Origin: DAOTZR01 sp034432595 | Lineage (GTDB): Bacteria; Chloroflexota; Anaerolineae; B4-G1; SLSP01 | Direction: 5' to 3' | NCBI GenBank assembly: GCA_034432595.1 | Contig: DAOUBT010000038.1 | Coordinates: 1 to 37,675, forward strand | DNA: 37,675 nucleotides | Part shown: piece after piece, positions 1-8,077 of the stretch | How positions within the stretch are numbered: position 1 is the stretch's first letter | How the letters are laid out: each line of letters begins with the position of its first letter | Program-made: the position numbers and the translations under genes | The notes under the pieces: generated by a model | Told to the model about the DNA's origin: nothing | Databases searched by the model: none | Seen by the model: the letters and a program-made list of their open reading frames with translations, nothing else

Positions 1-124
1 GCGTGATGATGCTCACCACCACCTCATCCGCCCCCGGCATCGGCGCGTAGAAATTCCGCGGACGCCCCGGCGCACCAGGGTAAAAATCAAAGGCGGGAGC
101 CAGATGGTGAAGTTCAGCGTTCAC
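1..124 (-). CDS. N-terminus of a probable family 2 glycosyltransferase (partial)
   Basis: The reading frame begins at a GTG whose bases overlap the TGA stop of the upstream glycosyltransferase (GTGA) and runs off the window start. The roughly 41 visible residues include a Pro/Gly-rich stretch and end in VVVSIIT, which resembles the first beta strand of GT2 glycosyltransferases (often VSIITP). The overlap suggests translational coupling in a polysaccharide operon with the two genes upstream. Only the N-terminus is visible, so the GT2 call is an inference from one short motif and the context. Confidence 0.5.
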   Translation of the reverse strand, partial: MNAELHHLAPAFDFYPGAPGRPRNFYAPMPGADEVVVSIIT

Positions 125-1500
125 GACAACTTCTCCTTGAGCCAGCGCATCAATCGAATAAAGCGCCCGCGCTCGTAAGCCGCCACCAGAGCGCGCGCCT
201 CATCGCGCTCGCGGCGCGCGGTCTCCAGGTCAAAGCGCAGGCTTTCAACATCGTGGATAAAGAAGAAGGGGTAAGCTCGCCCCAGGCCTGCCGCTTTATC
301 CGGGGCTATCCGCGGCGCGCGGCAAAAAGCGAGCAGCGGCTCCGCAGCGCGCGTCCAGGTGAAATCCTCACGCGCACGGGCAAAACCCGCCACAAACGCT
401 TCACGCGGCGCTTGCAACAAAGCGATAGCGGCTTCTGCCACCGCTTTGCTGTCCTGAACCGGCACCACGTGCCCCAGTCCGTAGCGCTGCACGATAAGCG
501 CCGTCTCATCTCCACCCGTGACGAGCATGGGCAATCCGGCCCAGATGTATTCCAGCAAGCGACTCCGAAAAGCCAGGTGCGTCTCATAGCTATCCGGATG
601 CAGCGAGAGTCCCACGGCGGCGCGTTGTAAATAGAAAGGCCACTCGGCGCGTGGCACCCAATCACCGAAGAAAATGTGGGTATCCAGCAAGCCCAGGCTC
701 TGCGCCAGCGCACGGGCTTTCTCCACCATCCCTACCGCCGGGATGCTGGGATTGGGGTGGCGCGTACCGGGGAAAAGCAAACGCGCATTGGGAATGTGGA
801 GCAGAATCTGCGGCATGGCTTGAATCGCCGTGAGCGGATCGAGCCAATCCCAAAGCCCTCCGCCCCACAAGAGGATGGGGTCCTCCGGCGACAGCCCAAA
901 GGGACGAAAATCCTCGGGTACCGCTGGCAGAGGTGTTTCGGGCAGGCCGAAGGGTACGCAATCCACCAGGCGACGAAAAGTAGGGTCTTCATCAAAGGTG
1001 TAAGGGTTGATGCGCCCTGTCATTTCCAGCAGGCCAAGCCACCAGGTGCGCTGTACCTCCCCGGCACAGATGAAAAAGTCCCCCACCAGACATTGCTGCA
1101 TCAATAGACGTTGACGGTGACCATGAGTACCGACGCGCGCTTCCATGGGCTGTTCGCGCGTCCAGAGCAGGGCCTCAGCGGTATGCGGATCGTACCCATC
1201 TATGACGATAGGTTTGCCCAGCTCCGGCAATGCAGGGAAGTCCAGCAGCACATCGCCGGGGAAGAGGAGCACATCCGCAGCTTTTGCCCAGGCGTAAACC
1301 CGCTCCGTATCGGTGCGAGCATAGAACTCCAGATGGAAAGGACCTTCTAACGGCTGTGAGCCTTGCGGTGCCGCTAAAAGCACCTCACATGCGCGACCCA
1401 GCACTTCGGCCAGAGCGGCATAGCGGATACCCGGCCCGGCCATCGTCGGTCCAACAACATCGCTGCTCATGATCAACACGCGCGTTTTAAAACTCGCCAA
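121..1500 (-). CDS. Glycosyltransferase, GT4-like (GT-B fold)
   Basis: The protein likely transfers a sugar from a nucleotide-sugar donor during surface polysaccharide or glycan assembly at the inner face of the membrane. The N-terminal strand and turn (RVLIMSSDVVGPTMAGPGIR) are typical of GT-B glycosyltransferases in Chloroflexota surface-polysaccharide loci. The C-terminal half has the donor-site pattern LLWGGGLWDWLDPLTAI, then SLLEY-type and GLPMLVTGGDE segments. The gene follows the Wzt-like ABC ATPase and overlaps its 3' end. The start is uncertain: TTG at 1500 has a GGAG about 9 nt upstream, while TTG 1518, GTG 1479 and ATG 1470 are alternatives. About 459 residues. The donor and acceptor sugars cannot be told from sequence. 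Confidence 0.8.
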   Translation of the reverse strand: MASFKTRVLIMSSDVVGPTMAGPGIRYAALAEVLGRACEVLLAAPQGSQPLEGPFHLEFYARTDTERVYAWAKAADVLLFPGDVLLDFPALPELGKPIVIDGYDPHTAEALLWTREQPMEARVGTHGHRQRLLMQQCLVGDFFICAGEVQRTWWLGLLEMTGRINPYTFDEDPTFRRLVDCVPFGLPETPLPAVPEDFRPFGLSPEDPILLWGGGLWDWLDPLTAIQAMPQILLHIPNARLLFPGTRHPNPSIPAVGMVEKARALAQSLGLLDTHIFFGDWVPRAEWPFYLQRAAVGLSLHPDSYETHLAFRSRLLEYIWAGLPMLVTGGDETALIVQRYGLGHVVPVQDSKAVAEAAIALLQAPREAFVAGFARAREDFTWTRAAEPLLAFCRAPRIAPDKAAGLGRAYPFFFIHDVESLRFDLETARRERDEARALVAAYERGRFIRLMRWLKEKLS

Positions 1501-2725
1501 GCTGCCACGCTCCGTCAATCGTGATCAGGCCATAGCGTTCCGCCGTGCCCGGCAACACGCGGAAACTGTAAAGCCGATCGTGATAATCAAACATTTCAGT
1601 ATCTTCCCAATTGTGCACGGCCACGCAGATCTGATACACACCTTCCAGCAGGGGAAGCGCTGGCACGGTATACGTCACAGTACCGCGGCCCTCCAGAGGC
1701 GGAATTTCCAGGCCAGCAAACTGTGTGTTGGGTCCTGTCACGTGTATCCCATCACTGCGGAAGATGGCCATGCCAAAGACCGGCTTCTCCACGCGCTCGT
1801 GCGCGTGATAGGTCATCTCCAACACGAACGGCTCGCCGGTCCGGAAGTTGTAGCTTTCCTCCCCTGCCGCGTTAAGGAGCCGCACGCGCTCAAGGGTGAT
1901 GCGGCGCGTGCCCCAACGGTGGGTCTCTTCCGTCGTTTCTGCGCTCTGCGCGCGCTCTCCCTGCACACGCTCCGCCTCCTCCTCAAAGGATTGAGCCATG
2001 TAGCGCGTGAGCACCACATCCGCCAGATCATCGGCCACCACGCGCCCCTCATCCAACCAGATCGCACGTTGACAAAGCGAGCGCACCAATTCGGCGCTGT
2101 GAGAAACAAACACGATGGTGGTGCCGTTGCGTTTGAGTTCCAGGATGCGCTCCAGGGATTTGCGCTGGAAGGTGGCATCGCCCACCGCGAGGACTTCATC
2201 CACCAGCAGAATTTCGGGATTGATGTGAACTGCTACAGCAAAGCCCAGGCGAACGTACATGCCGGAAGAGTAGTGCTTCACCGGCACGTCTATGAAGCGC
2301 TCCAGCTCGGCGAAGGCGACGATTTCGTCAAAATGACGGTCAATTTCGGCGCGCGAGAGGCCCAGAAGCGAGCCGTTGAGGTAGATGTTTTCGCGCCCCG
2401 TCAGGTCGGGATGGAAGCCCGCGCCGAGTTCCAGCAAGGCGCCGATGCGCCCGCGCACGCTGACGCGCCCACTTGTCGGTTCCAGCACACGTGAGATGAG
2501 CTTGAGTGTGGTGCTTTTCCCGCCACCGTTGGCGCCGATAATGCCCACGGTCTCGCCCGCCTCGATGCTGAAGCTTGCGTCACGCAATGCCCAGAAGGCC
2601 TGCTCGTCGTCCACGGCAGGCTGTTTCCGCACACGCCCTAACAGGGCTTGCAACAGCGTGGTCCCCGTTTCGCGTTGCAAGGCGAAACGTTTGGATACAT
2701 GTTCAAATTGAATGACCGGTTGCAC
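1487..2725 (-). CDS. Polysaccharide ABC transporter ATP-binding protein, Wzt/TagH-like
   Basis: This is the ATPase subunit of an ABC-2 type exporter for lipid-linked polysaccharide or teichoic-acid-like polymer. The nucleotide-binding domain fills about residues 1-235. It has Walker A at 64-72 (GANGGGKST, with Gly where Ala is usual), signature YSSGM near 152-156 and Walker B ILLVDE near 172-177 with a D-loop. Residues about 270-400 form a beta-rich Wzt-type C-terminal domain, which in characterised homologues binds the non-reducing end of the glycan. Translation starts at GTG 2725 with GGGGAG upstream. The permease partner is not in the window and is expected outside it. The gene is first in a run with two glycosyltransferases. 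Confidence 0.9.
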   Translation of the reverse strand: MQPVIQFEHVSKRFALQRETGTTLLQALLGRVRKQPAVDDEQAFWALRDASFSIEAGETVGIIGANGGGKSTTLKLISRVLEPTSGRVSVRGRIGALLELGAGFHPDLTGRENIYLNGSLLGLSRAEIDRHFDEIVAFAELERFIDVPVKHYSSGMYVRLGFAVAVHINPEILLVDEVLAVGDATFQRKSLERILELKRNGTTIVFVSHSAELVRSLCQRAIWLDEGRVVADDLADVVLTRYMAQSFEEEAERVQGERAQSAETTEETHRWGTRRITLERVRLLNAAGEESYNFRTGEPFVLEMTYHAHERVEKPVFGMAIFRSDGIHVTGPNTQFAGLEIPPLEGRGTVTYTVPALPLLEGVYQICVAVHNWEDTEMFDYHDRLYSFRVLPGTAERYGLITIDGAWQLGEF

Positions 2726-2757
2726 GCTTTTTTAACTCCCCTATGATTAGCCCGCCC

Positions 2758-2766
2758 ATCATACCA
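2758..2766 (-). promoter_or_regulatory. Extended -10 promoter for the ABC/glycosyltransferase run
   Basis: Read on the minus strand this is TGG-TATGAT, an extended -10 box five of six to consensus, about 33 nt before the GTG start at 2725. No good -35 is seen, as expected for extended -10 promoters. Prediction only. Confidence 0.4.
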
Positions 2767-2819
2767 CAAATTTTTCCGCGGATGAAACGCAACGGGAACC
2801 TTGCAGGGTGGGATCATGT

Positions 2820-2836
2820 TTATCAAAAATTGATAA
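2820..2836. promoter_or_regulatory. AT-rich palindrome, possible operator
   Basis: A perfect 7-bp inverted repeat (TTATCAA-AAA-TTGATAA) sits about 55 bp upstream of the predicted -10 of the ABC gene. It is short and AT-rich in GC-rich DNA and has no T-run, so it looks more like a protein-binding site than a terminator. The binding protein is unknown. Confidence 0.3.
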
Positions 2837-2861
2837 CTGCATCCCCTCAGCACCCGGATAA

Positions 2862-2985
2862 TGATTGAAATCACCGCTGGCACGATTTTAACCGCCAGGC
2901 AGGATAGGGTATCCGATGATTTCAACACCCACAGGGTGGACTGGGGTGGGCGAAAGCAATGCCTTCGCCAGCCCCCTTTAACGCC
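2862..2985. repeat. Dispersed intergenic element, copy A
   Basis: This fills most of the 321-bp gap between the metalloprotease stop (3047) and the ABC start (2725). About 110 bp align with 17158-17262. Shared blocks include AATCACCGCTGGCAC, ATTTTAACCGC, TATCCGATGATTTCA and a terminal hairpin (here 2943-2975, one mismatch and one G.U). Copy A has about 9 extra bases just before the hairpin. It carries no gene and no terminal repeats or transposase, so it resembles a REP/MITE-like non-autonomous repeat. The hairpin lies downstream of the metalloprotease gene and could also end its transcript. Confidence 0.7.
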
Positions 2986-3046
2986 TTCCCGCACCGCAGC
3001 CCTGACGATTTTACCAGATTTTTACCCCGATTGGTCTTCGAAAAGC

Positions 3047-4354
3047 TCATCGAATGTCCAGGAGGTCGCTTAAGCGCGTGACGGAGCGCACACGGCGCAA
3101 GAAGCTGTGCGGATCGCCGCTCAGCGCCCATAGCCGCCGTACCGCCGGCCCGATGGGATCCGCCCCCGCCGCGCCGGGACGGGCCGCATACGCGCCGTGA
3201 AAAGCGAAGTAGGCCTGATTCAGGCGCCGCAACAGATAACCTTGCGCCACAATATACCGACGCTTAAGTTCCATGTACAGCTCCGCGTCTTTGATGCGGC
3301 CCTCGGCCAGCATCCGGTCCACCGCGACGCGCGTGGCGTGCATTTCGGCATAGAAGTCGAAGGCCGACGGCGCGGGGGTGCCGCCGGGCTGAGGGGTGCG
3401 GGTGAGGGGCTGCGGCAAGGCTTTCTTCCGCTCCAACACCGGACGGTAGAAGCGCTCGATAACCGCCTGTCCAGCCCAGCGACCAACCAGCTCCGCACTG
3501 GTTTCGTTGATGGCGCGCGTCTCGCCGTAAGTGTCGTAGTATAGTCCCAACGGATACGGGGTGAGGTAGTGATGTGTCCATTCGTGCGCCATCACTTCTG
3601 CGCACCAATCTACGGAACTGCTTTCCATGAGCATGGCGGGGTAGGCGCTCAGGCCGCCAATGGCCGTGACGTAGGCGGAGCGGTCCGATAGGGCGGCTTC
3701 GAGACGCTGCTCCAGGGCGTCCGCCTCCGCCGCCGTGAAACCGGGCCGCAACAGGAGCTGCCGTTCGCTCATAATCACCGCTCGCGGCGAAAGGATGAGC
3801 AGCGACGGTAGCGGGGTGAAGGTGCCACTCACGGGCGGCCAGAGCTGCCCCAGGGTGCCAAATCCCGCATCTTGCAGGATGGAAGCCACTTGCTCGCCTA
3901 AAATCGCCTCGGTGAGGGGGGCCGTCTGATACAGGTGCGCGCGTAGATGCGCCAGCTCCGCTCGCTGTTCCGCCGAGGCTTGTTCCGGATCGCTTACGTT
4001 CGGATCGGTGTAGATGCGTCCGATGTCCGCGCTGAGCTGCTCCACACGGCGCACGTGGTCGAGGTGGTCGAGCACAAAGCGCGCGCGTTGCGACTCGTCC
4101 ATCCAGCGCTGCGGGGATAGCAAGCTGTAACGCAGCTTGATGAAGAGCGCCTGCGCCTGCCAGGAGAGGAAGTCGAACGCGGCCCCGTTCGTGGCCTGCA
4201 TCAGACGAGCATCCAGGGATTGCGGCGGTAGACCTTCGCCGGGCAGGATGAAAAACAGCGCGGCCAGCATCAAGCGCCATAGCCACCAGACGCACCAATG
4301 CCATAGCTCCACCAGCAGGGAGGTCAGTTTCTTGCGCAAACGCCCCCCCCTCAT
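3047..4354 (-). CDS. Membrane-anchored putative zinc metalloprotease (HEWTH motif)
   Basis: The start ATG at 4354 overlaps the TGA of the upstream SEDS fusion gene (ATGA), so the two are probably translationally coupled. The protein has about 435 residues. A basic N-terminus is followed by one Trp-rich transmembrane segment at roughly 15-40, then a large soluble, presumably extracytoplasmic domain. Near residues 256-260 is HEWTH, matching the HExxH zinc site. About 20-25 residues later come NETSAELVGRW glutamates that could be the third ligand of a gluzincin-type site. No named family is recognised. The tight coupling suggests a role at the cell wall or in processing an envelope protein, which is inference. 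An in-frame extension upstream of 4354 is inside the neighbouring gene and lacks support. Confidence 0.75.
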   Translation of the reverse strand: MRGGRLRKKLTSLLVELWHWCVWWLWRLMLAALFFILPGEGLPPQSLDARLMQATNGAAFDFLSWQAQALFIKLRYSLLSPQRWMDESQRARFVLDHLDHVRRVEQLSADIGRIYTDPNVSDPEQASAEQRAELAHLRAHLYQTAPLTEAILGEQVASILQDAGFGTLGQLWPPVSGTFTPLPSLLILSPRAVIMSERQLLLRPGFTAAEADALEQRLEAALSDRSAYVTAIGGLSAYPAMLMESSSVDWCAEVMAHEWTHHYLTPYPLGLYYDTYGETRAINETSAELVGRWAGQAVIERFYRPVLERKKALPQPLTRTPQPGGTPAPSAFDFYAEMHATRVAVDRMLAEGRIKDAELYMELKRRYIVAQGYLLRRLNQAYFAFHGAYAARPGAAGADPIGPAVRRLWALSGDPHSFLRRVRSVTRLSDLLDIR

Positions 4355-6978
4355 GGCGCAGAGGCCGCCAACAAAAGCACCCGCCCGACAAAGGCGGCAT
4401 AAGAGGGCACGGGCGGATTTTCTACCAGCACGACCACGCCGTAACGCGGCACTTGCGCCGAATTGAGGCCCAGGAACCAGCTCAGCGTGCGCTCCGGACC
4501 GGCCTGCGCCAGGCTCGCATGGCCCAAGACGCCATCGCCCCATGTCGTCCAGGTCTCACGCAGAAAGGCAGCCTCGGCAACCGAAAGGAGGCGCGTGCCC
4601 TCCATGGCCGGGGCCGGACAGCCCGCCTGCGCCTCACGCAAAAGGTGCAGCGGCGGGCGGACCCCGTCATTTCCTAAAACAGCCACAACCCCCGCCATTT
4701 GGAGCGGGGTGACCAGCAGTTCACCCTGCCCCAGGCTTTCCGCCTCCAGGTCGGTGCGGCGGGGATGCCAGGTGGCGTCGGCGGTGGGCAACTCGAAGGG
4801 CGGGGGAAGGGTTAGCTCCCAATCCGCCATGCCCTGCGCCATGCGATCTGCGCCCAGTTGCGCGCCCAGACCCAGCATGGGCGCCGGACATTGCGCGCGC
4901 AAGACCTCGGCCCAGGTGGCGGCGTGCGGCGTCTGCACGCAGGCGTATTGCGTGGCGCCCAGCTCCACCGTGCGCGAAAAGTCCTCCGTCAGGGTCAGGT
5001 CCAGGTCGTGCTGCAGGGCCAGGCCGAGCAGCACGGTCTGCAGCGCGCCGCCGGGCTGCGCCAATCCTTGCGTGACGCGGTTGAGCAGGGGCGCGTCCGC
5101 CGCCTCCCGCAGGGTGTCCCATTCGTCCGCGATGCGGTTGGGGTCATAGGTTGGGGTATAGGCCAGGACCAGCACCGCGCCGGTGTGCGTGTCCAGCAGA
5201 ACCGCAGCGCCACGACGGCCCTCCAAGAGGGCCTGCGCGCGCTTTTGGAGTCGCAGGTCCAGGGTCGTGATAACGTCCTGCCCACGTGGCGGGGTATGGG
5301 TCAGGTTGTTCCAGAGTTGACGCCACGCATCGGTTTCGATATCGCCGCGCAGGGCGGCATCGCAAGCCGCCTCCAGCTCGCTCGTGCCGTGTTCCAGGCT
5401 GGCGTAACCGGTCACCGGCGCGGCAAAGGGATGGGGATACACGCGGTGCGCAAAGCCCTCCGCATCCACCAGGCTCTCCGCCAGCACCGTTCCGGTGCGG
5501 TCGAGGATGCGCCCACGTTGCAAACGCTGTTCCGCCAGGACACGGCGCGGGTTGGTCGGATAGGTGCGCAGCCAGTCCGCGCGCAGCACGGCCCAATACC
5601 CCGTCGCCACCATCAGGCTGAAAAGTAAGAGCAAGAGACCTTGTCCCAATCGCGCAGCGGTATGACGCACCGGCGGAAGTTTGCGCCCGTTTTCCTCCAG
5701 GGCCAGCATGAAAGGGATAGGGTGTGGCGCGGAGAGGTTCAGCCATAACCCTACCATCGTGCCCAACATGACCAGGGAAGAACCCCCGTAGCTCAAAAAC
5801 GGGAAGGTCACGCCCGTGAGGGGAATCAGCTTGACGTTTCCGCCCACGATAATCCAGGTCTGCAGGCCGAGCAGCGCGGCCAATCCGCCAGCAAGCAAGC
5901 CCTCGAAGGGCGTTTGCGCGCGCTGCGCCACGCGTATCCCCATCGCCACCAACCAGGCGACGAGGAGCAAGACCACGATTGCCCCCAGCAAACCGTACTC
6001 TTCAACCAGCGCCACGTAAGGGAAATCCGTGTGCACGACAGGGACAAAGTTTGGCACGCCCAGACCCGGCCCCTGTCCCAGCAGGCCACCCGCGCCCAGT
6101 GCGAAGAGGGCCTGCCGGATTTGATAGGCGCGGTCGGCCTGTGCCTCGGCCCAGGGATCGAGCCAGATGCTGATGCGCAGCGCAACACGGCTTGAGAAAT
6201 GCGCCCCCAACGCCATGATCGGGACCAGCGCCAACGCGCCACTCACCAGCGGCCACACCTCGCCCCACGCCAGATAGACCATGGCCAACAGCGTGAAGGA
6301 GAAGAGCAGCATGGCGCCCAAATCCTCTTGCCAGGCCAGGAGCACCAGCGCCAGCGCGATGATGCTCGCCATCGGCCCAAGGATGGTGGGCCAGAGGCGC
6401 AGGCGCTCCTCCGGCGTGCGCGCCACCGTCTCACGTCGCTCAGCCAGGTAGGCCGCCAGGTACACCACCAGCAGGATTTTCAGAGCTTCCGAGGGTTGAA
6501 CGTACAGGAAAAACACCCTGAGCCACAGCCGTGGACCGTATCCGGAAGGATTCACACCGACGATGAGGGTGGAAAAAAGAAGCAACAAGCCCAGCGTGAG
6601 AATCGTGTAGCGGTAGCGGCGCAGCCAGCGCAGGAGCGCGGGCAGGCAGGCCAGGGTCACCAGCACCGCGCAGCTGATGGCCAACCAGAGCACCTGCCGA
6701 TAAAGAAAATCAGGGGCGGTGCGCGCCAGCAGCAACAATCCCAGGCCCGTCAGCAACGCCATCGGCGGAAGAAACCACAGCTCCGCTTCCGGGCGCCATT
6801 TCAACAGCGCGAGATAAGTCAACCACCAGATGGATAGCCAGGCTCCCAGGGCCAGGTACAGGCGCGCCTCTGATACGCGAGGAAGGGGCGCCTGCGCAAG
6901 CAGCCACCCGCCCAATCCCACAGCAAAGGTGGCCACGAAAAAGGCCAGGGTCAGCCAGAGTCGCGGCGCAGCTTTCAT
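4351..6978 (-). CDS. SEDS (FtsW/RodA) polymerase fused to a degenerate transpeptidase domain
   Basis: Residues about 1-430 form a multi-pass SEDS domain, the peptidoglycan glycan-strand polymerase. It keeps the HTDFPYVALVEEYG loop with the essential Asp near residue 318, and the C-terminal PLTGVTFPFLSYGGSS signature. Residues about 460-875 are homologous to class B PBPs: RGRILDRTGTVLAE, TTLDLRLQKRAQALL, and LGQGELLVTPLQMAG are all clear. However, the SxxK nucleophile position reads GALQ (near 642), the SxN position reads QCP (near 697) and the KTG position reads HAS (near 819). The transpeptidase should therefore be inactive and may only activate the polymerase. There is a 12-nt gap to the upstream gene and no clear Shine-Dalgarno. 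Natural SEDS-bPBP fusions are known. The loss of all three motifs is read directly here. Confidence 0.88.
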   Translation of the reverse strand: MKAAPRLWLTLAFFVATFAVGLGGWLLAQAPLPRVSEARLYLALGAWLSIWWLTYLALLKWRPEAELWFLPPMALLTGLGLLLLARTAPDFLYRQVLWLAISCAVLVTLACLPALLRWLRRYRYTILTLGLLLLFSTLIVGVNPSGYGPRLWLRVFFLYVQPSEALKILLVVYLAAYLAERRETVARTPEERLRLWPTILGPMASIIALALVLLAWQEDLGAMLLFSFTLLAMVYLAWGEVWPLVSGALALVPIMALGAHFSSRVALRISIWLDPWAEAQADRAYQIRQALFALGAGGLLGQGPGLGVPNFVPVVHTDFPYVALVEEYGLLGAIVVLLLVAWLVAMGIRVAQRAQTPFEGLLAGGLAALLGLQTWIIVGGNVKLIPLTGVTFPFLSYGGSSLVMLGTMVGLWLNLSAPHPIPFMLALEENGRKLPPVRHTAARLGQGLLLLLFSLMVATGYWAVLRADWLRTYPTNPRRVLAEQRLQRGRILDRTGTVLAESLVDAEGFAHRVYPHPFAAPVTGYASLEHGTSELEAACDAALRGDIETDAWRQLWNNLTHTPPRGQDVITTLDLRLQKRAQALLEGRRGAAVLLDTHTGAVLVLAYTPTYDPNRIADEWDTLREAADAPLLNRVTQGLAQPGGALQTVLLGLALQHDLDLTLTEDFSRTVELGATQYACVQTPHAATWAEVLRAQCPAPMLGLGAQLGADRMAQGMADWELTLPPPFELPTADATWHPRRTDLEAESLGQGELLVTPLQMAGVVAVLGNDGVRPPLHLLREAQAGCPAPAMEGTRLLSVAEAAFLRETWTTWGDGVLGHASLAQAGPERTLSWFLGLNSAQVPRYGVVVLVENPPVPSYAAFVGRVLLLAASAP

Positions 6979-6990
6979 AACGATACCCGA

Positions 6991-7341
6991 CTACGGCTTC
7001 GGGTCCTCATCCGCTACCACAAACTCCGGGGGCTGGTGACAGTGGCCGCAGCCCACGTAGGGATCAGCGACGGCGGTCATCGTCTCATCGCAGAAGGCGC
7101 GGATGACCATGCGCCACGCGCCGATGAAGCCCCAGCGCCGCTGCAGGGAGCCGCGCAAACGCAGGTGCGGGCAGGCGTTGACACGGCGAATCGCCGGCAC
7201 GGGACAGGTCGCACACACCTTCAGCGACCAGTGCGCCGCGTCCGCAGTATGTTCCAGCAAACGGCAGGTCTCGACGCCAACGCTGCGGCGGTGAAAATCC
7301 GCGTAGTAGTAAGGGCACTCGCGCCCATCCGGCAGCCGCAT
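6991..7341 (-). CDS. Small Cys-rich conserved-looking protein, unknown function
   Basis: 116 residues with an N-terminal CPYYYADFHRR segment, a central CxxCPVPAIRRVNACPHL segment and a C-terminal GCGHC. The paired cysteines suggest a zinc-binding or Fe-S protein, and the spacing is ordered enough to be functional. No family is recognised. It begins 2 nt after the stop of the upstream gene and ends 12 nt before the SEDS fusion gene, so it is almost certainly co-transcribed with them. Confidence 0.7.
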   Translation of the reverse strand: MRLPDGRECPYYYADFHRRSVGVETCRLLEHTADAAHWSLKVCATCPVPAIRRVNACPHLRLRGSLQRRWGFIGAWRMVIRAFCDETMTAVADPYVGCGHCHQPPEFVVADEDPKP

Positions 7342-7343
7342 GG

Positions 7344-7862
7344 TCAGATTTCCCCGTAACTGAGAATGCGATGACGCTGGACGTAAACCAGGGGGAGTTG
7401 CGTGGGCAGTTTACGCGGCGCCTCGCCGAGGTAATGGATATGGGCATTCATCACCGGCACCATCTCGCCCTTCATGAAGTCCAGGAAATTATTAGCCTTT
7501 GCCTCACTCATATAAGGCACCTCGCCGCGGATAATCATCAGGGGCAGATGGATGAGCAGGTTGCCGGAACGAGGGGGTTTGTGATACTCAGCGTTGATCT
7601 CCGCCTCGGTGAAGAAAAGCATCTGCAACTCCGCGCGGCGCACATAAAGCCAGTTCATCTTGCTCACCGGCAGACCGGTAAAGCTCCATGGCACAAGCGT
7701 CGCTTCCGACAAGGTATAGTAGCTAACGCCATCTTGATTGAGGTAGAAATGCGCGGAGCCTAAGGTCTCAATTTGTCCGGCGGCCCAATACAAATCGGTA
7801 AGCACGATGATCGCGTGTTTTTGCAATGGCGAAGCTGTTGCTGCACTGCCGATGGGGGTCAT
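7344..7862 (-). CDS. Hypothetical protein, first gene of the SEDS-fusion run
   Basis: 172 residues with no signal peptide or transmembrane segment. It contains repeated beta-rich segments such as HAIIVLTDLYWAAGQI, WSFTGLPVSKMNWLYVRRAELQML and LLIHLPLMIIRGEVPYM. It may be a small beta-barrel ligand or PilZ-like fold, but no family is recognised. A very strong Shine-Dalgarno (AAAGGAGG) sits just upstream of the ATG. It heads a minus-strand run of four closely spaced genes down to 3047. Confidence 0.7.
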   Translation of the reverse strand: MTPIGSAATASPLQKHAIIVLTDLYWAAGQIETLGSAHFYLNQDGVSYYTLSEATLVPWSFTGLPVSKMNWLYVRRAELQMLFFTEAEINAEYHKPPRSGNLLIHLPLMIIRGEVPYMSEAKANNFLDFMKGEMVPVMNAHIHYLGEAPRKLPTQLPLVYVQRHRILSYGEI

Positions 7863-8077
7863 ACTGCCTCCTTTCCGGGTGGAATTGGATATTTACATCT
7901 GAGCTTTAACCTTAACCATCTTCTTCACGCCGGCGGTCACCATCCGGCGTGGTCACTGGCCGCTCATGCCGGGTTGCAGGCAACACGGCACGCGCTCACA
8001 GACGACCGGCCTGTTCAACCTGTCCGTTCTGCCCTCACCGTTTCCGGGCATTCACCCCAAAACGCTTCAGGAGATGC
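7863..8077. other. Intergenic gap between ligA and the SEDS-fusion run
   Basis: 215 bp with no credible gene. It holds an 8-bp inverted repeat (CACGCCGG/CCGGCGTG, 7926-7951) with no following T-run, and presumably the promoter of the minus-strand run, for which no good -35/-10 pair was seen. Confidence 0.5.

Noticed and set aside
2638..2994. Minus-strand frame across copy A sharing AVKIVPAVI with a frame across copy B (17021-17218)
   Set aside because: The similarity reflects the shared DNA repeat; frames differ outside it and there is no start or ribosome site of their own.
4355..4543. N-terminal extension of the metalloprotease
   Set aside because: It lies wholly within the SEDS fusion gene and is Arg/Ala/Gly-rich shadow sequence; the ATGA overlap at 4354 is a better start.
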